Source: Streptomyces sp. WMMC940 (GTDB lineage Bacteria > Actinomycetota > Actinomycetes > Streptomycetales > Streptomycetaceae). From it: DNA of 64,000 bases. The position numbers and the translations under genes are program-made. Below are positions 1-8,567 of this stretch, piece by piece. Each line of letters starts with the position of its first letter. Positions within the stretch are counted from its first letter, which is position 1. The stretch is taken from the NCBI RefSeq assembly GCF_027460265.1, contig NZ_JAPZBC010000001.1, positions 1,550,001 to 1,614,000 on the forward strand, written 5' to 3'. The notes under the pieces were generated by a model. The model was not told the origin of the DNA. It was given only the letters and a program-made list of their open reading frames with translations, and ran no database searches.

Positions 1-36
1 AACCGATTCATTGAATGCTTTGAGAAGGGATCCATC

Positions 37-462
37 ATGGCCACCACGCGCCAGGCCCACACCGTCTGGGACGGCGACCTGCTCTCCGGCTCCGGCGTCG
101 TCACGTTCGACTCGTCCGGCATCGGCGACTTCCCCGTCTCCTGGCCGTCGCGAGCCGAGCAGGCGAACGGCAGGACCAGCCCGGAGGAGCTGATCGCCGG
201 CGCCCACTCCAGCTGCTTCTCCATGGCCCTCTCGCACGGTCTCGCGGGTGCCGGCACACCGCCCACCCGCCTGGAGACCAAGGCCGACGTCACGTTCCAG
301 CCGGGCGAGGGCATCACGGGCATCCACCTGACCGTCGAGGGCCAGGTTCCCGGGCTCGACCAGGAGGGCTTCCAGACGGCCGCCGAGGAGGCCAAGAAGA
401 ACTGCCCGGTGAGCCAGGCCCTTTCGGGTACGACGATCACGCTGACGGCGAAGCTCGCGTAG
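37..462 (+). CDS. OsmC/Ohr-family peroxiredoxin
   Basis: A 141-residue protein of normal length for the OsmC family of thiol peroxidases, which reduce organic hydroperoxides in the cytosol. The two cysteines of the redox pair are visible: Cys60 in the motif AHSSCFSMAL and Cys123 in KNCPVSQAL. The N-terminal beta-strand region with an early Arg (TTRQAHTVWDGD) and the central helix also fit the family. The ATG is preceded by an AGAAGGGA-like ribosome site. Downstream are short GC-rich tandem repeats and then a PhoX gene, with no sign of an operon. The choice between OsmC and Ohr subfamilies cannot be made securely; the sequence looks closer to the OsmC branch found in actinobacteria. Confidence 0.9.
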   Translation: MATTRQAHTVWDGDLLSGSGVVTFDSSGIGDFPVSWPSRAEQANGRTSPEELIAGAHSSCFSMALSHGLAGAGTPPTRLETKADVTFQPGEGITGIHLTVEGQVPGLDQEGFQTAAEEAKKNCPVSQALSGTTITLTAKLA

Positions 463-555
463 GCGAAGTTCCGTAGCACGGGGGGGGTTCGCGCGGCACG
501 GCGATGTTCCGTGGCACGGCGAAGTTCGCACAGCACGGCGAAGTTCGCGCGGCAG
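450..555. repeat. Imperfect 18-20 bp tandem repeats
   Basis: Starting at the last codons of the OsmC gene, about five degenerate copies of a unit like GGCACGGCGAAGTTCGCGC follow one another. They end before the PhoX promoter. No reading frame across them is supported. The rest of the gap up to the PhoX start holds no gene that I can support; a GTCACA-type half-site near 700 is too weak to call a PHO box. Confidence 0.55.
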
Positions 556-725
556 CGCCTCACCGCCCGCGCGGGGCCCTCACCACTCGGGCGGCACCGC
601 GCGGCCGTCGCTCACGCAGCACCGCGCGTCCCACGGGGCACGGTGACCCGCATGCTTCACGCGTGACCACACGCCTGGTACACACATGCGGGTCACATCT
701 CTGTCCGCCAACAGGGAGTTGCCTC

Positions 726-2162
726 ATGACCGCAGAACGCACGCAGGAATCACGAGGGGTTGCCGGGGGCGGGGCCTCCGAACCCCCGGGCGACCCCGGA
801 GCCTCCTCCGCGACGCGGCGCCGGGTACTCGCCGGCACGGGTGCCGCAGTCGCCGGAATCGCCTTCGCCGGGGCCTTCTCGGAGCTCTTCGTGGGTACGG
901 CCGCCGCCCGCGGCCACTCCGGCTACGGCCCGCTCGTCCCGGACCCGCACGGCCTCCTCGACCTGCCGAAAGGTTTCCGCTACCGGGTGCTCTCCCGCGA
1001 GGGCGAGCCGCTGCGCTCCGGCGAGGGCCCGGTGCCCGGCAACCACGACGGCATGGCCGCACTGCCGGGACGCCGGGGCAGGGTCCACCTCGTACGCAAC
1101 CACGAGAACCGGCACAACGCCCGCATCGGCGTCCCCGTCGTCGACGGCCTCACCTACGACCCGGCGGCCGAGGGCGGCTGTACGGCGCTCACCCTCGACG
1201 GCCGCAACAACGTCCTCGACGAACGCGTCGCCATCGCCGGCACCGCGGTCAACTGCGCGGGTGGGCCCACCCCCTGGGGAACCTGGCTCACCTGCGAGGA
1301 GACCGAGGACAAGGCCGGCACCAACGGCTGCACCAAGGACCACGGTTTCGTCTTCGAGGTGGACGGCGCCGATCCGCGCCGGACCGGCGCCGTACCGCTG
1401 ACCGCGATGGGCCGCTTCCAGCACGAGGCCGTCGCGGTCGATCCGCGCAGCGGGATCGTCTACGAGACGGAGGACGCCTTCGAGAGGCCGTTCGGGCTGT
1501 TCTACCGCTTCCTGCCGGAGAAACCGCTCGGCGGCAGGGGCTCGCTGCGGGCCGGGGGACGGCTTGAGGCGATGCGGGTCCCGGGGCTGCCGGACCTGTC
1601 CGCGATCCAGGAGACGGGCGCCCGGTTCGACGGCGTCGAGTGGGTCCCCGTGCCCGATCCGCAGGCCCGCCGGACGCCCATCCGGCTGCAGGACTTCGGC
1701 CCGAAGGGCATCACCCACGCCCAGAAGCTGGAGGGCTGCTACTGGGGCGGCTCGTCCGTCTACTTCGTCTCCAGTTTCGCCCGCAGCGCCGAGGGCTCGG
1801 CGGCCGACCACTTCGGGCAGGTGTGGCGGTACGAACCGCGGCGGCGGCGGCTGACCCTGGTCATCGTCTTCGGGCCGGCGACCGACGTGCAACTCCCCGG
1901 CGAATCCCCGGACAACATCTGTCTCGCCCCGGGCGGCGGGCTGATGGTGGCGGAGGACGGGAACGGCGCCCAGCACGTGTACGGGGTGACCAAGCGGGGC
2001 GAGGTGTACGCGATGGCGCGCAACCGCCAGGACATCGGCACCCCGGAGGAGCCCGAGTGGGGCGAGTTCGCGGGCGTCACGTTCTCGCCGGACGGCGGCA
2101 CGATGTACGTCAACTGCTACACCCCGGGTACGACGTTCGCGGTGACCGGACCCTGGTGCTGA
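726..2162 (+). CDS. phoX: PhoX-like Tat-exported phosphatase (DUF839)
   Basis: A 478-residue protein with a twin-arginine signal: Arg-Arg-Arg at residues 31-33 followed by VLAGTG and a hydrophobic stretch. It therefore probably leaves the cell folded, with its metal bound. The PhoX hallmark NCAGGPTPWGTWLTCEE lies near residues 176-193, and the LVRNHEN and ETEDAF segments also match this beta-propeller family of Ca/Fe-dependent phosphomonoesterases. I chose the ATG at 726 because GGGAG lies 7 bases upstream and the Tat motif is then at the normal distance; the open frame extends further upstream without family features. Phosphate scavenging is the family role. The next gene is a polyphosphate kinase, which fits a phosphate theme, but a stem-loop separates the two. 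Confidence 0.85.
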   Translation: MTAERTQESRGVAGGGASEPPGDPGASSATRRRVLAGTGAAVAGIAFAGAFSELFVGTAAARGHSGYGPLVPDPHGLLDLPKGFRYRVLSREGEPLRSGEGPVPGNHDGMAALPGRRGRVHLVRNHENRHNARIGVPVVDGLTYDPAAEGGCTALTLDGRNNVLDERVAIAGTAVNCAGGPTPWGTWLTCEETEDKAGTNGCTKDHGFVFEVDGADPRRTGAVPLTAMGRFQHEAVAVDPRSGIVYETEDAFERPFGLFYRFLPEKPLGGRGSLRAGGRLEAMRVPGLPDLSAIQETGARFDGVEWVPVPDPQARRTPIRLQDFGPKGITHAQKLEGCYWGGSSVYFVSSFARSAEGSAADHFGQVWRYEPRRRRLTLVIVFGPATDVQLPGESPDNICLAPGGGLMVAEDGNGAQHVYGVTKRGEVYAMARNRQDIGTPEEPEWGEFAGVTFSPDGGTMYVNCYTPGTTFAVTGPWC

Positions 2163-2171
2163 TCCCCGCGA

Positions 2172-2224
2172 CCCGGCCCTGGGACCGGCACGTCCGGGCC
2201 CTGATCGGGACCCCCAGGGCCGGG
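2172..2224 (+). terminator. Stem-loop after phoX
   Basis: Twelve-base arms, CCCGGCCCTGGG at 2172-2183 and its exact complement at 2213-2224, lie ten bases after the PhoX stop. The loop is long (29 bases) and no U-tract follows, as is usual in Streptomyces. Confidence 0.5.
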
Positions 2225-2620
2225 GCGGGGGCGTCCGGATCAGGGGCAGAGGCGTCCGGGCCCGCGGGCGTCCGGGGCCGGTGCCGGTGCCGGTGCCGGG
2301 GGTGCCACCGCCGACGGGCGCAGGGATCGCTTCCGTGCGCCGGTCGGCGCGCAGAGATCGCCGCCGCCGCTCCCCCGCCCCGCCGCTCCCCCTGCCGTGC
2401 CGTGGGCTCCGGGTGCCGCCGCGCCGGCGGACCGGGCGTCGCTCGCGCCGGTACCGGATCCGGTGGAGGATCGGAGGGCCGGACGGACCCGGGGAGACCC
2501 TCGGGAGCACCGGTGGCCGGCGCACGAAGCCCCTCCCCGGGAACGCCGGCGGTCGGACGAGACCGGTGGCCGGACGGGACCGGGGTCGGAGACGGCCGGG
2601 AGAGACCCGAGGTGACCAGG
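2225..2620. other. Gap with no supported gene
   Basis: About 400 bases of very GC-rich sequence with simple GGTGCC- and GGGGCGTCC-like repetition. Open frames on both strands here are compositional and match no family that I know. The last 15 bases carry the GAGGTGA ribosome site of the PPK2 gene. Confidence 0.5.
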
Positions 2621-3610
2621 ATGACCACGAAGAACGGCCGCAGCGGGCGTCTCCCCGACCCGCTTCCCGACTCGGTTCCGGACCCGGGCCGGGCTGCGGA
2701 CCCGGACCCCGCCCCGCCTCCGCCTCCGGCTCCGGCTCCGGCTCCGGACGAGGTCGCCGACCGGTACCCCGGCCGGCTCCGTGACGTGCTGCGCGTCCCG
2801 GCGGGCGGTCGCCTCGACCTCTCCTCGTACGACCCGGGCGGGGTCCCGGCCGGTCCGCGGGACAAGGTCGCGGGCCTGGAGGCGGCCGCGGCGGCGGGCA
2901 GGCGCCTGGCGGACCTGCAGGAGCGGCTGTACGCGGCGGCGTCGGCGGGCGACCGGCGCCGGCTGCTGCTGATCCTCCAGGGCATGGACACCAGCGGCAA
3001 GGGCGGCACCGTCAAGCACGTCATCGGTCACTTCAATCCCGCCGGCTGCCGGATCAAGGCGTTCAAGGCCCCCACGACGGAGGAGCGGGACCACCACTTC
3101 CTCTGGCGGATCGCCCGGGAACTGCCGCGCTCAGGCGACATCGGGATCTTCGACCGCTCGCACTACGAGGACGTCCTTATCGCGAGGGTCCGCGACCTGG
3201 TGCCGCGCGAACGGATCCGCCGCCGCTACGACGAGATCAACGCCTTCGAGCGGGCCCTCGCGGAGGACGGCTTCACCATCGTGAAGGTCTTCCTCCACAT
3301 CTCCCCCGAGGAGCAGCGGCGCCGGCTGCTGGCACGCCTCGACAACCCGGACAAGCACTGGAAGTTCAACCAGGGGGACATCCAGGAGCGGGCCCTGTGG
3401 CCGGCCTACCAGAAGGCGTACGAACGGGCCCTGCAGCGCTGCTCGCTTCCCGAGGCACCCTGGTACGTCGTGCCCGCCGACCGCAAGTGGTACCGCAATT
3501 GGGCAGTGAGCCGGCTGCTGCTGGAACACCTGGAGGAGCTCGACCCGCAGTACCCGAAGGGTGACTTCGACGTCGAGGCGAGCAGGAAGCTCCTGCTGGG
3601 GAGCGGCTGA
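2621..3610 (+). CDS. ppk2: PPK2-family polyphosphate:nucleotide phosphotransferase
   Basis: A 329-residue protein. After a Pro/Asp/Ala-rich N-terminal tail of about 45 residues comes the PPK2 P-loop kinase domain, with Walker A GMDTSGKGG near residue 121, the lid region and the Walker B-like FDRSHYEDV near residue 176. The family transfers phosphate between polyphosphate and nucleoside mono- or diphosphates in the cytosol. The HFNPAGCRIKAFKAPTTEE stretch and the C-terminal WYVVPADRKWYRN motif fit the single-domain 'polyphosphate:nucleotide phosphotransferase' group (probably class III, able to use AMP and ADP). The ATG has GAGGTGA five bases upstream. The low-complexity N-terminus is probably a lineage-specific extension. 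The direction and substrate of the reaction cannot be read from sequence alone. Confidence 0.88.
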   Translation: MTTKNGRSGRLPDPLPDSVPDPGRAADPDPAPPPPPAPAPAPDEVADRYPGRLRDVLRVPAGGRLDLSSYDPGGVPAGPRDKVAGLEAAAAAGRRLADLQERLYAAASAGDRRRLLLILQGMDTSGKGGTVKHVIGHFNPAGCRIKAFKAPTTEERDHHFLWRIARELPRSGDIGIFDRSHYEDVLIARVRDLVPRERIRRRYDEINAFERALAEDGFTIVKVFLHISPEEQRRRLLARLDNPDKHWKFNQGDIQERALWPAYQKAYERALQRCSLPEAPWYVVPADRKWYRNWAVSRLLLEHLEELDPQYPKGDFDVEASRKLLLGSG

Positions 3611-3668
3611 GCCCTGGGGCCGAGGCCGGTGCCGGTTGCCCCGGCTCGCGGTCGCAGCGACAGGGAGT

Positions 3669-3726
3669 GGGACAGCGACAGCGGCCCCGGGCATCCGCCG
3701 ATGCCCGGGGCCGCTGTCGCTGTCCC
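3669..3726. terminator. Perfect 26-bp bidirectional hairpin
   Basis: Two exactly complementary 26-base arms (3669-3694 and 3701-3726) around the loop CCGCCG, placed between the convergent PPK2 and protease genes. It can end transcription from both sides. Confidence 0.85.
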
Positions 3727-3826
3727 TCCCTCCTCCCCTCGCTCTCCGTCGTGGCCGCGTGCCGTCTCTCCACCTCGGCAGGCCATCCGGGCGCCGCGGA
3801 CCGCCGCCCGGCCCGGCGGGTGGCGG

Positions 3827-4939
3827 TCAGCCGATCTGTGCGCCGACCGCCTCGAGCGCGGTCGTGACCGGCTGGAAGAAGGTCTCGCCGCCCGAGGTGC
3901 AGTCGCCGCTGCCGCCGGACGTCAGACCGATCGCGTTGCCGTCCCGGGTGAACAGCGCGCCGCCGCTGTCGCCCGGCTCGGCGCAGACGTTGGTCTGGAT
4001 CAATCCGCTGACGGTGCCCTCGGGGTAGTTCACGGTGGCGTTCAGACCGGTCACCTGGCCGCCGTTGAGGCCGGTGGTGCTGCCCATGCGGAAGACCTCC
4101 TGGCCGACGGCCGCGTCGGCGGCCTGCCGGATCTCCAGGAGCTGTCCGTTGCCCAGGTCGACGGCGCTCGGCGCCTCGGTGTTCGGGTCGTCGTACGTCA
4201 CGAGCGCGAAGTCGCCCTCACCGGGGAAGACGGACTCCTGGGCGGTGCCGACGGGCTGACCGCCCTGTTGCTCGGACCACTGTTCGGAGGCGGCGGTGCA
4301 GTGGCCGGCCGTGAGGAATCCGGGCTGCCCGTCCTGGGTCGTGACGTTGAAGCCGAGTGAGCAGCGCGAACCGCCGCTGAAGATGGCGTCCCCGCCCTCC
4401 AGGAGGGGCTTGAACTCGCCCTTCGACTTCTGGAGCCGGGCCACCCCGTCGCCGAGCGACTCGACGGCCGACTCGACGGTGTTCCAGCGGTCGCCGGTGA
4501 CGGTGCGGTCGGCGGTCACCAGGATCTGGTTGTTCCTCGGGTCGATGGCCCAGGCCGTACCCGGGACGGCGGCCTCGCTCGAGAGCGAGCGGGTCGCGGA
4601 CTTCAGCGTGGAGAAGCTGTTCTGCACGCTGCGGGCCACCGCACCGGCCCGCTTGATCTCGATGTTCACATCGTTGTCGTTGCCGACGACGTTCACGATG
4701 AGCTGCTGCTTCGACGCGTCGTAGTAGGCGCCGCCGTAGGAGTCGCCGAGCTGCTTGCCCAGCTGCTGGAGGAGATCCGCGGCCGAGGCGGCGCTCATCT
4801 TTCTGGGAGCGATCTTGTCGTCCTCGGAGCCGGACTGCGAAGCGTTGGCATTCGGCAGCAGTACGGCGGCTGCGGCTATGCCCACCGCTCCGGCTCCGGC
4901 GAGTATCGCCTTCCGCTTGGGTATACGCCTGTGACTCAA
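3827..4939 (-). CDS. Streptogrisin-type secreted serine protease (S1)
   Basis: A 370-residue preproprotease. Residues 1-33 form a signal peptide (KRKAILAGAGAVGIAAAAVLL then NANA). Residues 45-185 match the alpha-lytic/streptogrisin pro-region, and the mature enzyme starts near IFSGGSRCSLGFNV at 187. The catalytic triad is His213 (TAGHC), Asp243 (GDFALV) and Ser325 (GDSGG), with the usual disulfide cysteine pairs Cys193/Cys214 and Cys319/Cys347. The start is a TTG with a perfect AGGAGG seven bases upstream; the open frame continues another 128 codons without family features. It probably acts outside the cell in protein degradation after autocatalytic removal of the pro-region. Specificity (SGPA/B-like or other) is not determined. 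Confidence 0.92.
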   Translation of the reverse strand: MSHRRIPKRKAILAGAGAVGIAAAAVLLPNANASQSGSEDDKIAPRKMSAASAADLLQQLGKQLGDSYGGAYYDASKQQLIVNVVGNDNDVNIEIKRAGAVARSVQNSFSTLKSATRSLSSEAAVPGTAWAIDPRNNQILVTADRTVTGDRWNTVESAVESLGDGVARLQKSKGEFKPLLEGGDAIFSGGSRCSLGFNVTTQDGQPGFLTAGHCTAASEQWSEQQGGQPVGTAQESVFPGEGDFALVTYDDPNTEAPSAVDLGNGQLLEIRQAADAAVGQEVFRMGSTTGLNGGQVTGLNATVNYPEGTVSGLIQTNVCAEPGDSGGALFTRDGNAIGLTSGGSGDCTSGGETFFQPVTTALEAVGAQIG

Positions 4940-5220
4940 CTCTTCGCCTCCTGCGGGGGAACGGACTCCGGTCGCCGAGGGGGACCGGGAGGGGGACGCG
5001 TCCGGCCCTTCATACGGGCGGCGCACCCGTGTTTGTTCATCGCCCCCGCAAAGAAAGTTTCTTGACGCATCGTCAGGCAACGGGCGGTGATGTGCCGCCG
5101 GCGCCGGCCGGGTGCCGAGGAGGAGCGGTGCGAGCAGCGCGTTCCCTCCGGCGGGCGGTTCCGCCGAACCGCAGGCCCCGGGCCCCCGGCCGCTCCCCCG
5201 CCGACTGGCAGACTGTGCGG

Positions 5221-6009
5221 GTGAACAGCACCGACCGCCCCGGCTGTCCCGACAGCCCCGACCATCCCGACTGCCCGGGCAGTCCCGACAGCCACGGCAG
5301 CCCCTTCCGGCAGGAGCCGACACCGCGCGACGAGGCCCCCCAGTTCGTCCTGCCGCTCGTCGTCCGGATCGAGAGGACCGCGCCGCCGTCCCGTACCGAC
5401 GCGCTGGAGACCGCCGCCCGCGCGGTCGTGGTGATGCTCTCCGACGACCGGTCCTCCGGGGACGGCGAGTGGGCCGAGCGCGTACGGGACTGGCAGGACG
5501 GCCGGATCCGGAAGGTGGTGCGCAGGGCGCGCGGCGCCGAGTGGCGCAAGGCGTCCGAACTGCCGGGCATCACGGTGGCCGGGGCCGGGGCGGAGGTCCG
5601 GGTGTTCCCGCCGGTGCCGCTGGACGGCTGGCCCAGGGAACTGTCGAAGCTCCAGGTGTCGGGCACGGAGCTCGAGGACCCCGACGAACCGGTCGGTGAC
5701 GTCGGCCCGGACCGCGCCCTGCTCTGGCTCAACCCGGAGCTGCGCATGTCCACGGGCAAGGAGATGGCCCAGGTCGGCCACGGCGCGCAACTGCTGTGGT
5801 GGGACATGGACGAGGCCGGACGCGCGGCGTGGCGCGACGCCGGGTTCCCCCTGGCCGTCCGGACAGCCGCCGCCGGCCGCTGGGCGGAACTCGCCACGAG
5901 CGGCCTGCCGACGGTCCGGGACGCCGGTTTCACGGAGATCGCCCCCGGCTCCGTGACGGTCGTCGCCGACCATCCGGTACGGAAACGAATCTTCCCCGAG
6001 CGGGGCTGA
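5221..6009 (+). CDS. PTH2-like peptidyl-tRNA hydrolase domain protein
   Basis: A 262-residue cytosolic protein. Its C-terminal half, from about residue 155, resembles the PTH2 fold that releases peptides from peptidyl-tRNA: the block RALLWLNPELRMSTGKEMAQ followed by VGHGAQL replaces the usual KMGKGKxAAQxxHA. The N-terminal 50 residues are a Pro/Ser/Asp-rich tail and the middle is specific to actinobacteria. The GTG start has no clear ribosome site and may be leaderless. It is divergent from the protease gene. Whether it truly acts on peptidyl-tRNA is not shown; many actinomycetes carry it besides a classical Pth. Confidence 0.7.
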   Translation: MNSTDRPGCPDSPDHPDCPGSPDSHGSPFRQEPTPRDEAPQFVLPLVVRIERTAPPSRTDALETAARAVVVMLSDDRSSGDGEWAERVRDWQDGRIRKVVRRARGAEWRKASELPGITVAGAGAEVRVFPPVPLDGWPRELSKLQVSGTELEDPDEPVGDVGPDRALLWLNPELRMSTGKEMAQVGHGAQLLWWDMDEAGRAAWRDAGFPLAVRTAAAGRWAELATSGLPTVRDAGFTEIAPGSVTVVADHPVRKRIFPERG

Positions 6010-6115
6010 ACGGATCAGGTCTCCCGAACGTACCTTCCGGTACTGCCAAGCAGTCTGAGTCGCCGGTTCCGTCACCGGCGGTTCCGCGGTACGCACATCG
6101 GATCGGGAGGCACAC

Positions 6116-6898
6116 TTGCTGCGTCGCGTCAACGGGACAGCTCTCATCATCGCGGCACTGGTCGCCACAGTGGGCGCGCTCGCTTTCCCCGTATGGTCCT
6201 ACGCCGACCGGTCCGGGACTGGCCAGGCCAATCTCAACGCCTCGTCCGTGTCCACCCAGTGGGGGCCGCTGACGGCGACCGACCGTGACTTCCTGGTCAA
6301 GGTGCGGCTCGCCGGCCTGTGGGAGCTCCCCGCCGGGCAGCAGGCGCTCGAACGCGCCCCGACACAGGCGATCAAGGACGCGGGCGACCACCTCATCGTC
6401 GGTCACACCGACCTCGACCAGCGCGCACGCGACGTGGCGGCGAAGCTCGGCGTGGAGCTGCCGAACGTGCCCAACGAGCAGCAGCAGGGCTGGCTGAGAG
6501 AACTGTCGGCGGCCAGCGGCCGCGAGTACGAGTACAAGTTCGCGAACCTGCTGCGCAATGCGCACGGCAAGGTCTTCTCCCTCATCGCCCAGGTCCGCCA
6601 CACCACCCGAAACACCCTGATACGCCAGTTGGCGTCCGACGCCAACCAGACGGTGCTCGACCACATCACCATGCTGGAGAACACCGGCATGGTCGACTTC
6701 GACTCGATCGCCAACGAGGCGGCCGGCGGTGCCACGGCCAGCCCCACGGGCCCGCCGCCGCCGGACGGGAACCTGCCGCCCGCGCCGACCCCGGCCGTGC
6801 CGCCGGCCCAGACCGAGACCACCTCGCGTCCCTCGACCCAGCCGGGACCGCCGACGGCGGTCAACACCAACCGCCCGGCTCCCGGGGCGAGCAACTGA
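6116..6898 (+). CDS. Exported DUF4142 protein
   Basis: A 260-residue protein starting at a TTG that has GGGAGG five bases upstream. Residues 1-30 are a signal sequence or membrane anchor ([20 protein letters not shown]). Residues 45-200 match DUF4142, a ferritin-like helical domain: [20 protein letters not shown] opens it, with further helices containing [17 protein letters not shown] and [14 protein letters not shown]. The C-terminal 55 residues are Pro/Thr-rich and probably extend through the cell wall. DUF4142 proteins have no agreed function; similarity to ferritin-like folds hints at metal or stress roles. A strong stem-loop follows. Confidence 0.8.
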   Translation: MLRRVNGTALIIAALVATVGALAFPVWSYADRSGTGQANLNASSVSTQWGPLTATDRDFLVKVRLAGLWELPAGQQALERAPTQAIKDAGDHLIVGHTDLDQRARDVAAKLGVELPNVPNEQQQGWLRELSAASGREYEYKFANLLRNAHGKVFSLIAQVRHTTRNTLIRQLASDANQTVLDHITMLENTGMVDFDSIANEAAGGATASPTGPPPPDGNLPPAPTPAVPPAQTETTSRPSTQPGPPTAVNTNRPAPGASN

Positions 6899-6919
6899 CG
6901 ACGGGGTCGCGGTCCCCCG

Positions 6920-6953
6920 GGGCCCCGGGCCGGGATTCCCCGGCCCGGGGCCC
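6920..6953 (+). terminator. Hairpin after the DUF4142 gene
   Basis: Fifteen-base perfectly complementary arms (6920-6934 and 6939-6953) around ATTC, 21 bases after the stop. Confidence 0.75.
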
Positions 6954-7046
6954 GCAACCTCAAATGAAGCTCTGAACGTCCCCTCCTCCGGATTGGGCAG
7001 GGCCCCACGGGGCCATGACCCTTGCACACGTGGAGGAGGGGGACCC

Positions 7047-8561
7047 ATGAAGCAGCCCGACAGGCTCGGAATCGGTATCGGCTGGCGCCCGGAGATCGCC
7101 GCTGCCGTGGAACGGCTTCCCGGTCTCGACTGGGTCGAGGTCGTCGCGGAGAACGTCTGCCCCGGCCATCTCCCCGACTCGCTCGGGCGGCTGAGGGAGC
7201 GGGGCGTCACGGTCGTCCCGCACGGTGTCTCGCTGGGACTCGGCGGGGCGGAACGGCCGGACGCACGCAGGCTGGCCGATCTGGCCGCGCGCGCCGAGGC
7301 GCTGGGGGCGCCGCTCGTCACCGAGCACATCGCCTTCGTCCGCGCGGGCGGTCCGCTCACCGCCTCACCCCGGCTGGAGGCGGGGCATCTGCTCCCCGTC
7401 CCGCGCACCCGCGACGCGCTGGACGTCCTCTGCGAGAACGTCCGGATCGCCCAGGACGGCCTGCCGGTACCGCTCGCCCTGGAGAACATCGCCGCCCTGA
7501 TCTCGTGGCCCGGCGAGGAGATGACGGAGGGCCAGTTCCTCGCGGAACTCGTCGAGCGCACGGGGGTACGGCTGCTGATCGACGTCGCCAATCTGCACAC
7601 CAACCACGTCAACCGGGGCGAGGACCCGGTCCGGGCCCTGGACGAGCTACCCGTCGGGGCGATCGCGTACGTCCATGTCGCGGGCGGTCTGGAGCGGGAC
7701 GGCGTCTGGCACGACACCCACGCCCACCCCGTGCCGCGGCCGGTCCTCGACATCCTCGCCGAGCTACGCTCGCGCACCGACCCACCCGGGGTGCTGCTGG
7801 AGCGGGACGACGACTTCCCGCCCGAGGAGGAACTGGCGGCGGAACTGGAGACCATCCGCGCGACCCTCGCCGCGCCCCCGCGACGGGCACCTCGCACACG
7901 GGTGCAGGGCGCTCCGGCCACGCGTACCCACGAAGCGGACGCGGCGGGTGCGACGGACGATCCGGCGTCCCGTACCCACGCGACGACAGCGGCTCCGGCG
8001 CCGAACCCGGATGCGGATGCGGATGCGGATGCTGGACCAAGCACGGTCGCAGGTACGGGGCCGAACCCGGTTGCGGGTACGGGTGCCGATCCACTCACGG
8101 GGCCGAGCCCGGGTACGGCTGCCGGTACGGATCCACTCACGGGTGCGTACGTGGCCGCGCGGGAGCGGCTCGGGCTCGCGCAGGCCGCTCTGCTGTCCGC
8201 GCTGGTCGCCGGGACGCCCGCGCCGGAGGGCTTCGACGCCCGGCGGCTGAGGGTGCAGATCCGTGCCCTCGCGGCCAAGCGGGCCGACGTCGTCGCCAAG
8301 GTGGCGCCCGAACTGCCGGAGATCCTCGGCGCCGGCTACCGGCCCGCGTACCTCGACTACGCCAAGACCCGCCCGATGCGCGACGGTTACCGCCGGGACG
8401 CGCTGGACTTCGCCGAGCATCTGCTGGTCGCGGCCCGGCCGGAGGACCCGGTCGCACGCCGAAGGCTCACCCACTGGTGGCAGGACCGGGCGGCGCCGCG
8501 CCCGCCGCGCCGCGCCACGCGCTTCGTCCGCGCGGCCCGCGCCGCTCTGGTCAGGAGGTGA
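7047..8561 (+). CDS. DUF692/MNIO-type multinuclear iron enzyme, SCO6045-like
   Basis: A 504-residue protein in three parts. Residues 5-270 form the DUF692 TIM barrel, with its putative metal ligands in order: His in [11 protein letters not shown] (about 58), EHIAF (92), LENIAAL (144), [11 protein letters not shown] (178), YVHVAGG (209), WHDTHAHPV (221) and ERDDDF (251). MNIO enzymes such as MbnB and TglH use two or three iron ions and oxygen to modify cysteine or other residues of ribosomal peptides. Residues 275-365 are a low-complexity Ala/Asp/Thr/Pro linker with (DA)n and GTGxxP repeats. Residues 368-504 are an alpha-helical domain like that of SCO6045, which could be a partner- or substrate-binding module. 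GGAGGAGGG precedes the ATG. The next gene starts 7 bases after the stop, so the two are co-transcribed. Confidence 0.85.
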   Translation: MKQPDRLGIGIGWRPEIAAAVERLPGLDWVEVVAENVCPGHLPDSLGRLRERGVTVVPHGVSLGLGGAERPDARRLADLAARAEALGAPLVTEHIAFVRAGGPLTASPRLEAGHLLPVPRTRDALDVLCENVRIAQDGLPVPLALENIAALISWPGEEMTEGQFLAELVERTGVRLLIDVANLHTNHVNRGEDPVRALDELPVGAIAYVHVAGGLERDGVWHDTHAHPVPRPVLDILAELRSRTDPPGVLLERDDDFPPEEELAAELETIRATLAAPPRRAPRTRVQGAPATRTHEADAAGATDDPASRTHATTAAPAPNPDADADADAGPSTVAGTGPNPVAGTGADPLTGPSPGTAAGTDPLTGAYVAARERLGLAQAALLSALVAGTPAPEGFDARRLRVQIRALAAKRADVVAKVAPELPEILGAGYRPAYLDYAKTRPMRDGYRRDALDFAEHLLVAARPEDPVARRRLTHWWQDRAAPRPPRRATRFVRAARAALVRR

Positions 8562-8567
8562 ACCCGG

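Noticed and set aside
686..720. PHO box upstream of phoX
   Set aside because: One GGTCACA unit is present but the next 11-base unit (TGTCCGC) agrees at too few positions; it would need a matrix score.
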